Shown here: positions 34,687 through 42,550 of the stretch, piece after piece
Layout: each line of letters begins with the position of its first letter
Numbering within the stretch: position 1 is the first letter of the stretch
Notes under the pieces: model-generated
Seen by the model: the letters and a program-made list of their open reading frames with translations, nothing else
Told to the model about the DNA's origin: nothing
Database searches by the model: none
DNA from: Desulfovibrio sp. A2
Lineage (GTDB): Bacteria; Desulfobacterota; Desulfovibrionia; Desulfovibrionales; Desulfovibrionaceae
Assembly: GCF_000226255.1 (NCBI RefSeq)
Contig: NZ_AGFG01000017.1
Coordinates: forward strand, 1 to 61,723
Reading direction: 5' to 3'
DNA length: 61,723 nt
Position numbers and translations under genes: made by a program

Positions 34687-35796
34687 ATGAACACATGCCC
34701 CACCGACATCACCGTGTTGGAACAAATCCTCTGCATCAACCTCAACGTGAACATATGGACTGCGCGGCGTAAGCTGACAGCTCAGGACATGGGTGGGGTT
34801 GATCTGCCGCCTGAAGAACTGGCCTCGCTTGGATCCAAGCGCGTTTGCGACCCCGAAAAGCTGAAGGTGTTCACCACGCTGAAGGCACGGGCGACTTCGC
34901 TACTAGACCGAAGCGGTGTGCGCTTCCTTGGGGGCTGGGCAATTCCCAACTCCAAGGCGGGGGTTGTTGCCGATGGCTTGCGAGCCATCCGTGATGACTT
35001 CCTGAAGGCCAAAGACCAATTCTTAGGAGGCTATGAGGAGGGGCTCGTCGAATGGATTGCTGCTTTCCCGCGGTGGGCTGATGTCATTCGGGACTCGACG
35101 GTGAGCGCGGACTACGTGCGCGCGCGCCTTGGTTTCCGGTGGCAAATGTTCCGAGTCGTCTCGGAACAGCTCAACGGCCCTGACAATGGGCTTTCAGAAG
35201 AAGTAGCAAGCCTTGGCGGTGCGTTGTTTGAAGAAGTGTCGGCCATGGCCGACGATGTGTGGAAGGTGTCTTTCGTGGGACGCACGGAGGTCACCCAGAA
35301 AGCGCTGCGGCCGCTGCGGACCATCCAGTCGAAGCTGCAAGGCCTGTCTTTTGTCGAGCCCCGGGTTTCCCCGGCACTCGATCTCCTGGATATGGTGTTC
35401 AGCCAGATGCCTGCGTCCGGTAAGATAATCGGCCCGGCGTTTCTCATGCTGCAGGGAGTCGTAAACATGATGCGCGACCCCCAAACGCTGCTGATTCATT
35501 CGCAATCTGTTCTGGATGGGCGCAGCCCCTCTGAACTGATTGCTGGGCTTTGGGATGCACCGGTGCCGGCGCTTGCGACCGAAGACGCGGACTTGTCCGC
35601 CAATACGGTGGCAGTGCTGGGCACCACAGCTGAGCAACAGCTCGCTCCCGACGGTCAGGCGTCACAGCCCGTCCCCACTGCGGTGGTGGACATTTCGGGC
35701 CTTTTAGACGGACCTGATGATGATCCCGAGGAAAGCCAGTTCGTGCCTGTTGCCCCCAACTTGGGGGTTAACCTGGACGTCCTGGGCCTCTGGTAA
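34687..35796 (+). CDS. DUF3150 family protein
   Basis: 369 residues from an ATG after GGAGAGAGCCAG. The N-terminal part (LEQILCINLNVNIWTARRKL, then KVFTTLKARATSLLDRSGVRF and FLGGWAIPN) has the pattern of DUF3150, a family of unknown function on integrative elements and plasmids. The C-terminus is acidic. Its location between the MoxR ATPase and the VWA protein suggests a shared complex. Confidence 0.82.
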   Translation: MNTCPTDITVLEQILCINLNVNIWTARRKLTAQDMGGVDLPPEELASLGSKRVCDPEKLKVFTTLKARATSLLDRSGVRFLGGWAIPNSKAGVVADGLRAIRDDFLKAKDQFLGGYEEGLVEWIAAFPRWADVIRDSTVSADYVRARLGFRWQMFRVVSEQLNGPDNGLSEEVASLGGALFEEVSAMADDVWKVSFVGRTEVTQKALRPLRTIQSKLQGLSFVEPRVSPALDLLDMVFSQMPASGKIIGPAFLMLQGVVNMMRDPQTLLIHSQSVLDGRSPSELIAGLWDAPVPALATEDADLSANTVAVLGTTAEQQLAPDGQASQPVPTAVVDISGLLDGPDDDPEESQFVPVAPNLGVNLDVLGLW

Positions 35797-35802
35797 TCCT
35801 TT

Positions 35803-35866
35803 CCCCTATGGGGGTGTTGGTTTCAACCGACATCCCCATGGGGGGATGTCTATTGTGGGAGAGAGT
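35803..35866 (+). promoter_or_regulatory. Leader 12 (VWA protein), divergent copy
   Basis: Same G/C-run layout (CCCC 35803, GGGGGTGT 35810-35817, ACATCCCC 35830-35837, GGGGGGATGTC 35840-35850), but no C-rich strand remains to pair with the ribosome binding site GGGAGAGAG. GACATCCCC pairs either with the upstream or with the downstream G-rich strand, so two hairpins compete. Confidence 0.55.
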
Positions 35867-37423
35867 ATGCATAAAAATAGCGAGATAGCTGCGTTGCCCT
35901 TGGTGGCTGCGATGATTGGTAAGCGATACGGTATCCGGATCGAAGTCGGAGGGAACAGAGCGGCTACAGATGGCCAAACGGTCTATCTGCCTGCATTACC
36001 CCTTGATGATGACATCGCGCGGTTGCTGTGCCGCGGTTACCTGGACCACGAGGCAGGGCATCTTCGTTTCACCCAGTTTGGGGTACGGGCAAGTGCGCGT
36101 TCTTCATTCGAAGCACACCTGTATCAGTTGGTGGAGGACTATCGGATTGAAGCCCGGATGGGTGAAACTTATCCTGGGTGCCGAGTGAACCTCTCGACAA
36201 TGCTACAGTATCTGGTCGAAAAAGAGGAAATATTCCTTAACCCCGAAGGGGCGCGCGAAGCCCTCTGCTCGTACTTGTTTTTTACGACACGAGCATGGCT
36301 TTACCCAGCGTTACAATCACACCAGGCTAATGCGCAGGCCCAATTAACGGCTCAAGTACCTGCCATGGTCTGCCTCCTTGCCCCGATCCTACAAGAGGTT
36401 CGGAAAGCAGCGTGCACTGTGGATAGCCTGAGGTGCGCCGCTGCGATTATTGATCTCTTGCGCGATTTGGCTTCAGCCGGCGCCGGCACGGGCGAGCCTG
36501 ATGGCGACCCGGAAGGGGAACAACAGAGCGATACGCCCGGCACCGGCCAGCCTGATGGCGACCCGACTAGACATGGATCAGCCACGCTGCTCAGAGGGTT
36601 TTGCACCAACGTGCTGGACTCTCCGGACTCGGAGGATGAAGACCTCCTGGGCCGCCACGTCAGAGACCTCCTGGAAAGCATGGCCGAGGAAGGGGGAGAC
36701 CCCATCAGCGTTGCCGAGGAAAGTGTCATCTCCACTTCGCCAATATCCAGCGACGACGCGCGTAGGGCAACGACCGCTCTGCGTGCGCGCTTGCAGGGGC
36801 TGGTACAGGCAAAAACTCTTGCCAAACTACGCCCAGGACGGCGAGGGACGCTGGCGGGGCGAAACCTGCATCGTGCAGCGATAGGAGATGATCGGCTCTT
36901 TAGGAGAGCAGAAGAACGCACGGCCGTGAACACGGCCGTACATATCCTGTTGGATGCGTCTGGCTCAATGGCGGAAGGGGACAGGATGCATGTCGCCTCC
37001 CTGACAAGCTTGGCTCTTGTTCAAGCACTCAGCGCCATCAACCACGTGCGTCCAGCCTTGACAGGCTTTAGTGATGAGGTGTTCCCACTCATTCGGTACG
37101 GGGAGCGAGTTCACAACCGGATCGGCCTCGTGCCGATGGCAGGTACACAACTTGCGGAAGCCCTGTGGTGGGTGATGGGGCAGATGGTGACGCTTGAAGA
37201 ACGCCGAAAAATCGTTTTGGTCATCACCGACGGCGACCCCACCAGCTCACACATCGCAATGAAAAATGTGGTGGCTACAGCGCAGGCTGTCGGGTTCGAA
37301 CTGTTCGGAATCGGGATTTGCCAACCGAATATTGCCACATACATCCCTGCGAGTCGCTACATCCAAACGGTGGGGGAACTCCCACAGGTGATGTTCGATA
37401 TGCTTGGTGAGGTGCTGGCTTAA
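35867..37423 (+). CDS. CobT-like VWA-domain protein
   Basis: 518 residues from an ATG after GGGAGAGAGT. A zinc-like HEAGH motif lies at about residues 61-65 (DHEAGHLRF) with a nearby glutamate in DYRIEARMGE. The middle is acidic and of low complexity, with two similar GEPDGDPEGEQ / GQPDGDP segments. The VWA domain at about 350-518 has a metal-binding DASGSMAEG and a later ITDGDPTSS. This architecture is the CobT-type partner of MoxR ATPases. Probably forms an ATP-driven remodelling complex with the protein at 33269. Confidence 0.88.
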   Translation: MHKNSEIAALPLVAAMIGKRYGIRIEVGGNRAATDGQTVYLPALPLDDDIARLLCRGYLDHEAGHLRFTQFGVRASARSSFEAHLYQLVEDYRIEARMGETYPGCRVNLSTMLQYLVEKEEIFLNPEGAREALCSYLFFTTRAWLYPALQSHQANAQAQLTAQVPAMVCLLAPILQEVRKAACTVDSLRCAAAIIDLLRDLASAGAGTGEPDGDPEGEQQSDTPGTGQPDGDPTRHGSATLLRGFCTNVLDSPDSEDEDLLGRHVRDLLESMAEEGGDPISVAEESVISTSPISSDDARRATTALRARLQGLVQAKTLAKLRPGRRGTLAGRNLHRAAIGDDRLFRRAEERTAVNTAVHILLDASGSMAEGDRMHVASLTSLALVQALSAINHVRPALTGFSDEVFPLIRYGERVHNRIGLVPMAGTQLAEALWWVMGQMVTLEERRKIVLVITDGDPTSSHIAMKNVVATAQAVGFELFGIGICQPNIATYIPASRYIQTVGELPQVMFDMLGEVLA

Positions 37424-37468
37424 ACCCCTTGGGGAGCATACCCCCGGGGGTGCTCTTCAACCGGAGCA
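37424..37468 (+). promoter_or_regulatory. Pseudoknot leader 13 (HD phosphohydrolase)
   Basis: Stem 1: ACCCC (37424-37428) with GGGGT (37447-37451). Stem 2: GGGGAGCA (37431-37438) with TGCTCTTC (37451-37458), with wobble. TGCTC (37451-37455) also pairs with GAGCA (37464-37468) at the ribosome binding site, which reads GGAGCA here rather than GGAGAG. Confidence 0.75.
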
Positions 37469-37471
37469 ACC

Positions 37472-37987
37472 ATGAGCATCGTCCGTACATTTACCGGGAC
37501 ATCGGTTGATTTGCTTGACCCCAATCCCAATGCCATTCGCATCGAGGACATTGCGCACCACCTTGCGAAACTTGACCGTTATAACGGAGCTGCGCCTTAT
37601 CCATACTCGGTGGGCCAGCATTCGCTGTTGGTGGCTGAATTGCTGCCTCCCGACCTTCAACTCTGGGGGTTGTTGCACGACGCCACGGAGGCCTTCCTCG
37701 GCGACGTCGTGAGCCCCCTGAAGGGATTGCTCCCGGACTACAGGAGAATCGAGGAGAAGTTGCATCAAGCCGTTTGCGCGGCCTTCGGCCTACAGTGGCC
37801 CCGACCGCAAGCAGTGAAGGATGCCGATCGCAGGATAATGTCCCTCGAAATGATCCAGGTTCATGGCTGGCAGGATGCCGGCGGTCGCAAGGATCTGCCT
37901 TCTCCCCCTGAAGGCATTGTGATCAAGCCCATGACATGGGTGGAGGTTAAAGACTCGTTTCTGAAAAAATTCACCATGGTGGTCTAA
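37472..37987 (+). CDS. HD-domain phosphohydrolase (YfbR-like)
   Basis: 171 residues. The HD ligands appear in YSVGQHSLLVAEL (about 50), LLHDATEAFLGD (about 70-80) and KDADRRIMSLE (about 115). This matches small HD hydrolases, often nucleotidases of the YfbR/YedJ kind, found on phages and mobile elements. It may adjust nucleotide pools during element replication; substrate unknown. Confidence 0.85.
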   Translation: MSIVRTFTGTSVDLLDPNPNAIRIEDIAHHLAKLDRYNGAAPYPYSVGQHSLLVAELLPPDLQLWGLLHDATEAFLGDVVSPLKGLLPDYRRIEEKLHQAVCAAFGLQWPRPQAVKDADRRIMSLEMIQVHGWQDAGGRKDLPSPPEGIVIKPMTWVEVKDSFLKKFTMVV

Positions 37988-37995
37988 GCGACTGA

Positions 37996-38042
37996 CCACC
38001 CCTGCGGGGAGCTCCCCCGTGGGGGGCTCCCACCAAGGAGCT
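37996..38042 (+). promoter_or_regulatory. Pseudoknot leader 14 (PAPS-reductase-like gene)
   Basis: Stem 1: CCAC (37996-37999) with GTGG (38019-38022). Stem 2: GGGAGC (38007-38012) with GCTCCC (38026-38031). GGCTCC (38025-38030) can alternatively pair with GGAGCT (38037-38042) at the ribosome binding site. The non-standard binding site again matches its leader. Confidence 0.72.
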
Positions 38043-38045
38043 ATT

Positions 38046-39284
38046 ATGGGTTGGTTTGAGAAGGCCACGGGCACAAAGCGTGTCGTCTTCGTCTCATTCG
38101 GGGGAGGTGTCGACTCATGGGCACTATACTTCTTGCTACTCAGCAGGGGGCTGCGCCCAATGATCGACTTTTTTCCCATCTACGTTGACCATGGGGGAGA
38201 TTTGCCGGAGTCCAGGGCGTATAACTACCGGATGATAGACAAGGGGTACCCCTTGCTCGTTGCCCGGCCAAACGTCGAAGGCTTCCGCAATATTTTCGAC
38301 TATTACTGGCACAAACAGATAATTCCGTTTTTCAGCGGAAAAAGCTGCAATGCCAAGTGGAAAATTGCCCCCATAGAACGGGTGATGCGCCAGTTGGCCA
38401 TCGATTTGGATCCTCAGCAGGATCACGGTTTTTTCCAGCTGCTCGGCTTCAATGCCGATGAAGGCTACCGTGAAGTTCGCAGCCGTGACCGTTTTGAAAG
38501 CCAGGGGATCACGTCACTTTATCCTTTGATCGAAGAGGGGCTCGGTCGCAAGGCCTGCAAAGAGCTCATCAAGGACCATGGGGTACCTGTGCCGCCCAAA
38601 TCAGCGTGCTTCTTCTGCGGTGCCCAATCGCCGGAAGAATGGCGGTATTTACGCCGACAGCATCCCGACCTCTTCTATTCCGTTCAGTTGCTTGAAGAGC
38701 GGAGCAATGCTAGGCGCCGCCAAGACGGCTTGGGCCCGGCATATCTGAATGCCCGCTGCTCGGTGGCCAGCACGGTAGGTGAGGGTCTGCTTCGTCTGGG
38801 TGGCGACAGTTACCCCCAACCACGCGCGGCCGTGGCCCCTCACAAGGCTTCGGACCAAGAATATGTCCATTACCTCGTAGACTTGGAAATGGAGCGTCGT
38901 TATGGCGCGTACTACGAGTTTTGCCATCCCGGGCGCTTCGAGCGCGCGTTTGTTAAGGTGTGCAGCGCCTTGGGCGTTCCGCACCTGCAGCCGCCAGCCG
39001 CCGGGGGAGCCGCTCCGTGGGATACCTCTCGGTGCGGATTCGACCTACAGCAGCAACCTCGAACATACAGTTTGCTGCCTGGCATTCACCGCAAGGTGAT
39101 GGCGCAACGTGCAGGAGCGTTGGATATGCTCGACGGCTGGGACAACTTGATACTGGATGGAATGGCCGGTGGCATGTGTCCAGGAGGTAAGGTGGGTAAT
39201 CCTCCCAAACTTCCGAAACTGCCGCGGGCCAAGAAACCGGACAAAGAAACTCTGCCGCTTCTGGCCATGGCCAAAGCAGCCTGA
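38046..39284 (+). CDS. PAPS reductase / adenine nucleotide alpha-hydrolase-like protein
   Basis: 412 residues. The PP-loop SFGGGVDSWA lies at residues 17-26, and later FFSGKSCNAKWKIAPI and CFFCGAQSPEEW (about 190) give the cysteine elements often seen in phage and plasmid members of the PAPS reductase superfamily. Relatives include DndC, a DNA phosphorothioation enzyme, but no other dnd gene is in the window, so the function is open. It is the last leader-controlled gene and is followed by a strong terminator. Confidence 0.82.
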   Translation: MGWFEKATGTKRVVFVSFGGGVDSWALYFLLLSRGLRPMIDFFPIYVDHGGDLPESRAYNYRMIDKGYPLLVARPNVEGFRNIFDYYWHKQIIPFFSGKSCNAKWKIAPIERVMRQLAIDLDPQQDHGFFQLLGFNADEGYREVRSRDRFESQGITSLYPLIEEGLGRKACKELIKDHGVPVPPKSACFFCGAQSPEEWRYLRRQHPDLFYSVQLLEERSNARRRQDGLGPAYLNARCSVASTVGEGLLRLGGDSYPQPRAAVAPHKASDQEYVHYLVDLEMERRYGAYYEFCHPGRFERAFVKVCSALGVPHLQPPAAGGAAPWDTSRCGFDLQQQPRTYSLLPGIHRKVMAQRAGALDMLDGWDNLILDGMAGGMCPGGKVGNPPKLPKLPRAKKPDKETLPLLAMAKAA

Positions 39285-39295
39285 TTATACTGGTG

Positions 39296-39322
39296 GCCCC
39301 CTTTGCGAAGGGGGCTTTTTTT
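39296..39322 (+). terminator. Strong Rho-independent terminator ending the leader module
   Basis: Eight-pair stem GCCCCCTT / AAGGGGGC with a TGCG loop, followed by seven T. It ends the DNA-processing module 11 bases after the gene at 38046. Confidence 0.92.
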
Positions 39323-39331
39323 GTTGGCAAA

Positions 39332-39357
39332 GCGGTGCGGGCTACCGGCTCCCGCAC
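39332..39357 (+). promoter_or_regulatory. Hairpin in the leader of the gene at 39403
   Basis: GGTGCGGG and CCCGCACC form an eight-pair stem around a nine-base loop, between the terminator and the next gene. It lacks the tandem G/C-run design of the upstream leaders. Function unknown; possibly an operator or RNA stability element. Confidence 0.5.
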
Positions 39358-39402
39358 CTAAAAGATGAACAGCGGACATTCTGCAAGGTACGAGAGGAGA
39401 AG

Positions 39403-39900
39403 ATGTATCTCACCATCAAAGAAGCGTGTTCGATTTGCGAATCCTTGGATGTCGAGTTGATCGAAGGCGCTGGGGAAGGCCAGGCGGAATTGGTCTCACG
39501 CGTGCGGCCATGCTACGCGCAGCTCGGAGCCGCTGGTGTGATCTACGTGTTGCCCGGGCGGTATGTGCCCCCGATGCCATTTGTGGCCGCCCTAGGGGAA
39601 ATTATCACAGGCCGGGTTGGGATGTCCCGGCATGAGCTAAATTTGGGCCGACTGCTTGTTGCAGGGATAATTGGCATCCGGTTGCACGATCGGTGGTCAG
39701 GCGCGAATCTTGCCCGCCGCATGATTCAAGCGTCAACTTTGTGCTGGTCCGGTGAAACTCTTTATCCAGGATGGCTTGAGGATTACTTTGCTCGGACTGG
39801 GGGAGTGTGGACAAGGCAACTGCTCAAAAATGGTTTAGAACTTGTAATATCCAATGCCGCTCTGTGTGCAGATACATTCTGGGGGCAGTCAAGTGTATAA
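39403..39900 (+). CDS. Hypothetical protein
   Basis: 165 residues from an ATG with GAGGAG. Mixed alpha/beta with hydrophobic central strands (GVIYVLPGRYVPPMPFVAAL, then LLVAGIIGIRL). No family was recognised. It overlaps the DnaG-like gene by eight bases, which suggests joint action in replication or priming. Confidence 0.62.
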   Translation: MYLTIKEACSICESLDVELIEGAGEGQAELVSRVRPCYAQLGAAGVIYVLPGRYVPPMPFVAALGEIITGRVGMSRHELNLGRLLVAGIIGIRLHDRWSGANLARRMIQASTLCWSGETLYPGWLEDYFARTGGVWTRQLLKNGLELVISNAALCADTFWGQSSV

Positions 39901-40822
39901 TGTCATTGTAGAAATTAAGAAACGCGTTTCCATTGAGCATATCGCGACACTAAACCGCCAAGCGGATAGAGATCGCGTGAGATGCCCGGTTCCTGGGTGT
40001 TGTGGCATCCTTAAAGTGTTCAATGACGAACATTTTGAATGTATGAAATGCGGAACACATGGCGACGTCATTACTTTTGTTCAGTTGCAGGAAAGTTGCA
40101 ACATGAATGAAGCAATTTCACTTCTCGTAGACAGAGCAGGAGCCAACGTTCCTAGTACGGCGAGGTGGCCTGTCAATATTAGCACTCATTACGACGACAT
40201 GTTGAACTATGCGCAGCTTTACTTTTTTTCGCAAATTACGGAGCGTAGATATCGCGCAAACGAGCTCATAAAGAAAGCTGGCTTGGCAGATGAGGCGATA
40301 CATTATTACCAAATAGGATTCTCACCCAACGAAGAGCGAGGACTGACAGAGCACTTAATAGATGGTGGATACGATCTTGATCGTGCAGTTTCGCTTGGAA
40401 TACTAACTTTGGCCAAAAAAGAATATTCCGATGCTTACCGTAATGTTCTTGTTGTTCCTGTGTTGAGCGAGATAGGAAAAATTGAGAGATTTATTCCTAT
40501 CAGCGATAAGAATGAACAGGAGAAGATTAGCATTGACCAAGTTGTTTTTGGATTGTACCAAGCGCGCAAGTATATTCACGGAACGCGAACTGTAATTATT
40601 ACATCAAATTTTTTTGGCATTGTGTCGCTATATAACGCAGGGATAAGGAATTCAATCTATGCTACTAAGATCACGAATGATCAAGCTGTTTTGATTTCTG
40701 AGTGTGCGGACACTGCATTATTTGCCATGCCTACAGGAGCCACAGGAAACATGAATATCAATGCTAATATGGAAACGCTGAAACGATTCGGAGTGTCTTG
40801 TAGAAAAATTCACTCATCTTAA
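39893..40822 (+). CDS. DnaG-like primase relative with degenerate TOPRIM region
   Basis: 309 residues from a GTG at 39893. A CHC2-type zinc finger is clear: CPVPGCCGILKVFNDEHFEC then KCGTHGDVITFVQ (about residues 25-65), followed by the DnaG core order YYQIGFSPNEERGLTEHLI and YRNVLVVPVLSEIGKIERFI. Where DnaG has VVEGYMD, this protein reads ITSNFFGIVSLYNAG, so the catalytic glutamate of TOPRIM is missing. No C-terminal helicase-binding domain is present. It may bind DNA without making primers. It is AT-rich compared with its neighbours. Confidence 0.72.
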   Translation: MYNVIVEIKKRVSIEHIATLNRQADRDRVRCPVPGCCGILKVFNDEHFECMKCGTHGDVITFVQLQESCNMNEAISLLVDRAGANVPSTARWPVNISTHYDDMLNYAQLYFFSQITERRYRANELIKKAGLADEAIHYYQIGFSPNEERGLTEHLIDGGYDLDRAVSLGILTLAKKEYSDAYRNVLVVPVLSEIGKIERFIPISDKNEQEKISIDQVVFGLYQARKYIHGTRTVIITSNFFGIVSLYNAGIRNSIYATKITNDQAVLISECADTALFAMPTGATGNMNINANMETLKRFGVSCRKIHSS

Positions 40823-40842
40823 AGCCAAAAGAGGATAATTCA

Positions 40843-41601
40843 ATGAAGCGATACGCAATACTTCAAACGTTAGTCGTAGCACTGACGCTGGCATTTGCTG
40901 GGATTGGAAGTGGAGCGCAAAATCACGGGAATACCAGTATTCCAGATTTTGGTTCCGCCAAGAAAATTCTGGAGCAAATTGTGTATCGAGATCATCGCAT
41001 AGATTTTTATTGTAAAGCGCGCTTTGACGAAATGAAGAATATAACCCTGCCTGAGGGATTCCTAACCCCGTCCCACCAAGGTCGCGCCCGCAAGATGGAA
41101 TGGGAACATGTGGTCCCTGCAGAAAACTTTGGCCGCAGCTTCGTTGAGTGGCGCTCAGGAGCCACACAGTGCAACAGGAACGGCCAGGCCTACAAAGGTA
41201 GAGAATGCGCGCGTACGAACCCTTTGTTTGCAGCCATGGAGGCCGACCTTTGGAATCTCGTGCCTGCTATTGGCGCTGTGAACGCAGCGAGAAGTTACTA
41301 CAAATTTACTCAACTTCCCGTGGATACGCCAAATACATTTGGATCATGCCCTGTTAAAATCATAGGAAATCAAGTTGAGCCACCGGAATACACGCGCGGA
41401 GAAATCGCACGGGCCACTTTATATATGGCATGGGCATACCCCGATATGCATTTCTTAAGTGAACAGCAGTCAAACTTGATGCGAGCGTGGGACGCTATGT
41501 ATCGCCCTGATTCATGGGAATGCACGCGGGCCTCACGCATCAAAATGGTTCAGGGGAATATAAATCCGTTTGTTGAAAAAAAATGTCGCGAACAAGAATG
41601 A
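40843..41601 (+). CDS. endA: Secreted endonuclease I (EndA/Dns-like)
   Basis: 252 residues with a signal peptide (about residues 1-26). The His-Me finger core is visible in KMEWEHVVPAENFG (about residues 84-97) and in DLWNLVPAIGAVNAARS (about 135-151). Family members are periplasmic or secreted non-specific nucleases. On a conjugative element it could degrade incoming extracellular DNA, favouring conjugation over transformation; this role is inferred. AT-rich, and separate from the leader module. Confidence 0.93.
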   Translation: MKRYAILQTLVVALTLAFAGIGSGAQNHGNTSIPDFGSAKKILEQIVYRDHRIDFYCKARFDEMKNITLPEGFLTPSHQGRARKMEWEHVVPAENFGRSFVEWRSGATQCNRNGQAYKGRECARTNPLFAAMEADLWNLVPAIGAVNAARSYYKFTQLPVDTPNTFGSCPVKIIGNQVEPPEYTRGEIARATLYMAWAYPDMHFLSEQQSNLMRAWDAMYRPDSWECTRASRIKMVQGNINPFVEKKCREQE

Positions 41602-41607
41602 CATATA

Positions 41608-41616
41608 TGATATAAT
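41608..41616 (+). promoter_or_regulatory. Extended -10 promoter element
   Basis: TGATATAAT (TGnTATAAT) lies 35 bases before the ATG at 41652 and directly after endA. No good -35 box is present at the right distance, as is usual for extended -10 promoters. It would start the operon of the genes at 41652-43775. Confidence 0.65.
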
Positions 41617-41651
41617 TAGGCATGGATTAACCTCTACTCATGGAGATGACC

Positions 41652-41978
41652 ATGCCTAAGGCAAACATTTGCCGTGTGTGTGGACACAGACCGTTCCACA
41701 CAAGAACGTTCACAGTCAACACCAGACTGTATCATTGCTCCAATGCCGCATGCGTGTTCCATACACTATGGCTACACTTAGCCAAATGGAATGAAGCAAA
41801 CAAGCCTTTCGACATAACGGAAAGCATGCTTGATGCCGCCGCTGAAGAGCTCGCCGCCTTTTTGCGACAAGAAGGCCAAGCGATCGAACAGCCAGAAGCG
41901 AAGAAGAGAATCCGAGCTGCCGCCGAGCGGATGCTCAGGATGTCCGCCCATTCGCATAAGGCAGGAGTAATGCCGTGA
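41652..41978 (+). CDS. Ogr/Delta-like zinc-finger protein
   Basis: 108 residues; GGAGA five bases ahead favours ATG 41652 over 41640 and 41646. The zinc ribbon CRVCGHRPFHTRTFTVN then YHCSNAACVF has the four cysteines and the RT element of Ogr/Delta phage activators. The C-terminal half is a charged helix rather than the usual short tail. A role as transcription regulator is likely but not proven. Overlaps the next gene by four bases. Confidence 0.68.
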   Translation: MPKANICRVCGHRPFHTRTFTVNTRLYHCSNAACVFHTLWLHLAKWNEANKPFDITESMLDAAAEELAAFLRQEGQAIEQPEAKKRIRAAAERMLRMSAHSHKAGVMP

Positions 41979-42550
41979 ACACTTTCGGTGAATTCATTTT
42001 GACAGCTAAGGGCCAAGCCGCACTCCGCGGCGGGCAGTGTCTCTTCATCACAGATAGCATGGAAAAGAGAATTCTGATGGGTGATGATGCCCATGGCCAT
42101 GAACTCTTGGCCACTGGGTGCAATGTCACGGTTGGGATTACCGGGATAGTTTCCACGGACAACCGAGACGCTTGGTTTTTAGACGACGGCTGCGAGGCGG
42201 TTCTCCTCTATCTTCAGACTTGGGGATACCTTGCGGATATCCACTCCGAGACACTTCTGACCCCTTCGGGACATTTCGTGAAATTGAAGCGGGATGAAGA
42301 CGCTCAAACGATGGCCATTGTTCGTGACGCAGTGTCCAGGGATGCAATTCGCGTCTTCCCTGAACTGGGGTCCGCATACATTGTCCTGCCTGGCTACACT
42401 CTGCAATGCCCGCTGAATGACGATGAGGTAGCCACTGTCTCCGGTGACTGGAGCACAGTCACGCCCAGCCTATTGGCGGAAGAGTTCGTAGAGACGCTAG
42501 CGGCCCGTGGTCTACTGCTTTCTGAAGAAGGTAACGGTTCCCATGCGTAA
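41975..42550 (+). CDS. Hypothetical protein
   Basis: 191 residues, starting at a GTG that overlaps the zinc-finger gene (GTGA). Soluble and acidic. No family was recognised. It overlaps the methyltransferase gene by eight bases, so the three genes 41652-43775 form one coupled operon. Confidence 0.65.
   Translation: MNTFGEFILTAKGQAALRGGQCLFITDSMEKRILMGDDAHGHELLATGCNVTVGITGIVSTDNRDAWFLDDGCEAVLLYLQTWGYLADIHSETLLTPSGHFVKLKRDEDAQTMAIVRDAVSRDAIRVFPELGSAYIVLPGYTLQCPLNDDEVATVSGDWSTVTPSLLAEEFVETLAARGLLLSEEGNGSHA

Noticed and set aside
36480..36570. GC-rich repeat inside the VWA gene (two GxPDGDP-coding segments)
   Set aside because: Considered as an RNA or mobile repeat, but it is in frame and simply encodes a low-complexity acidic linker.
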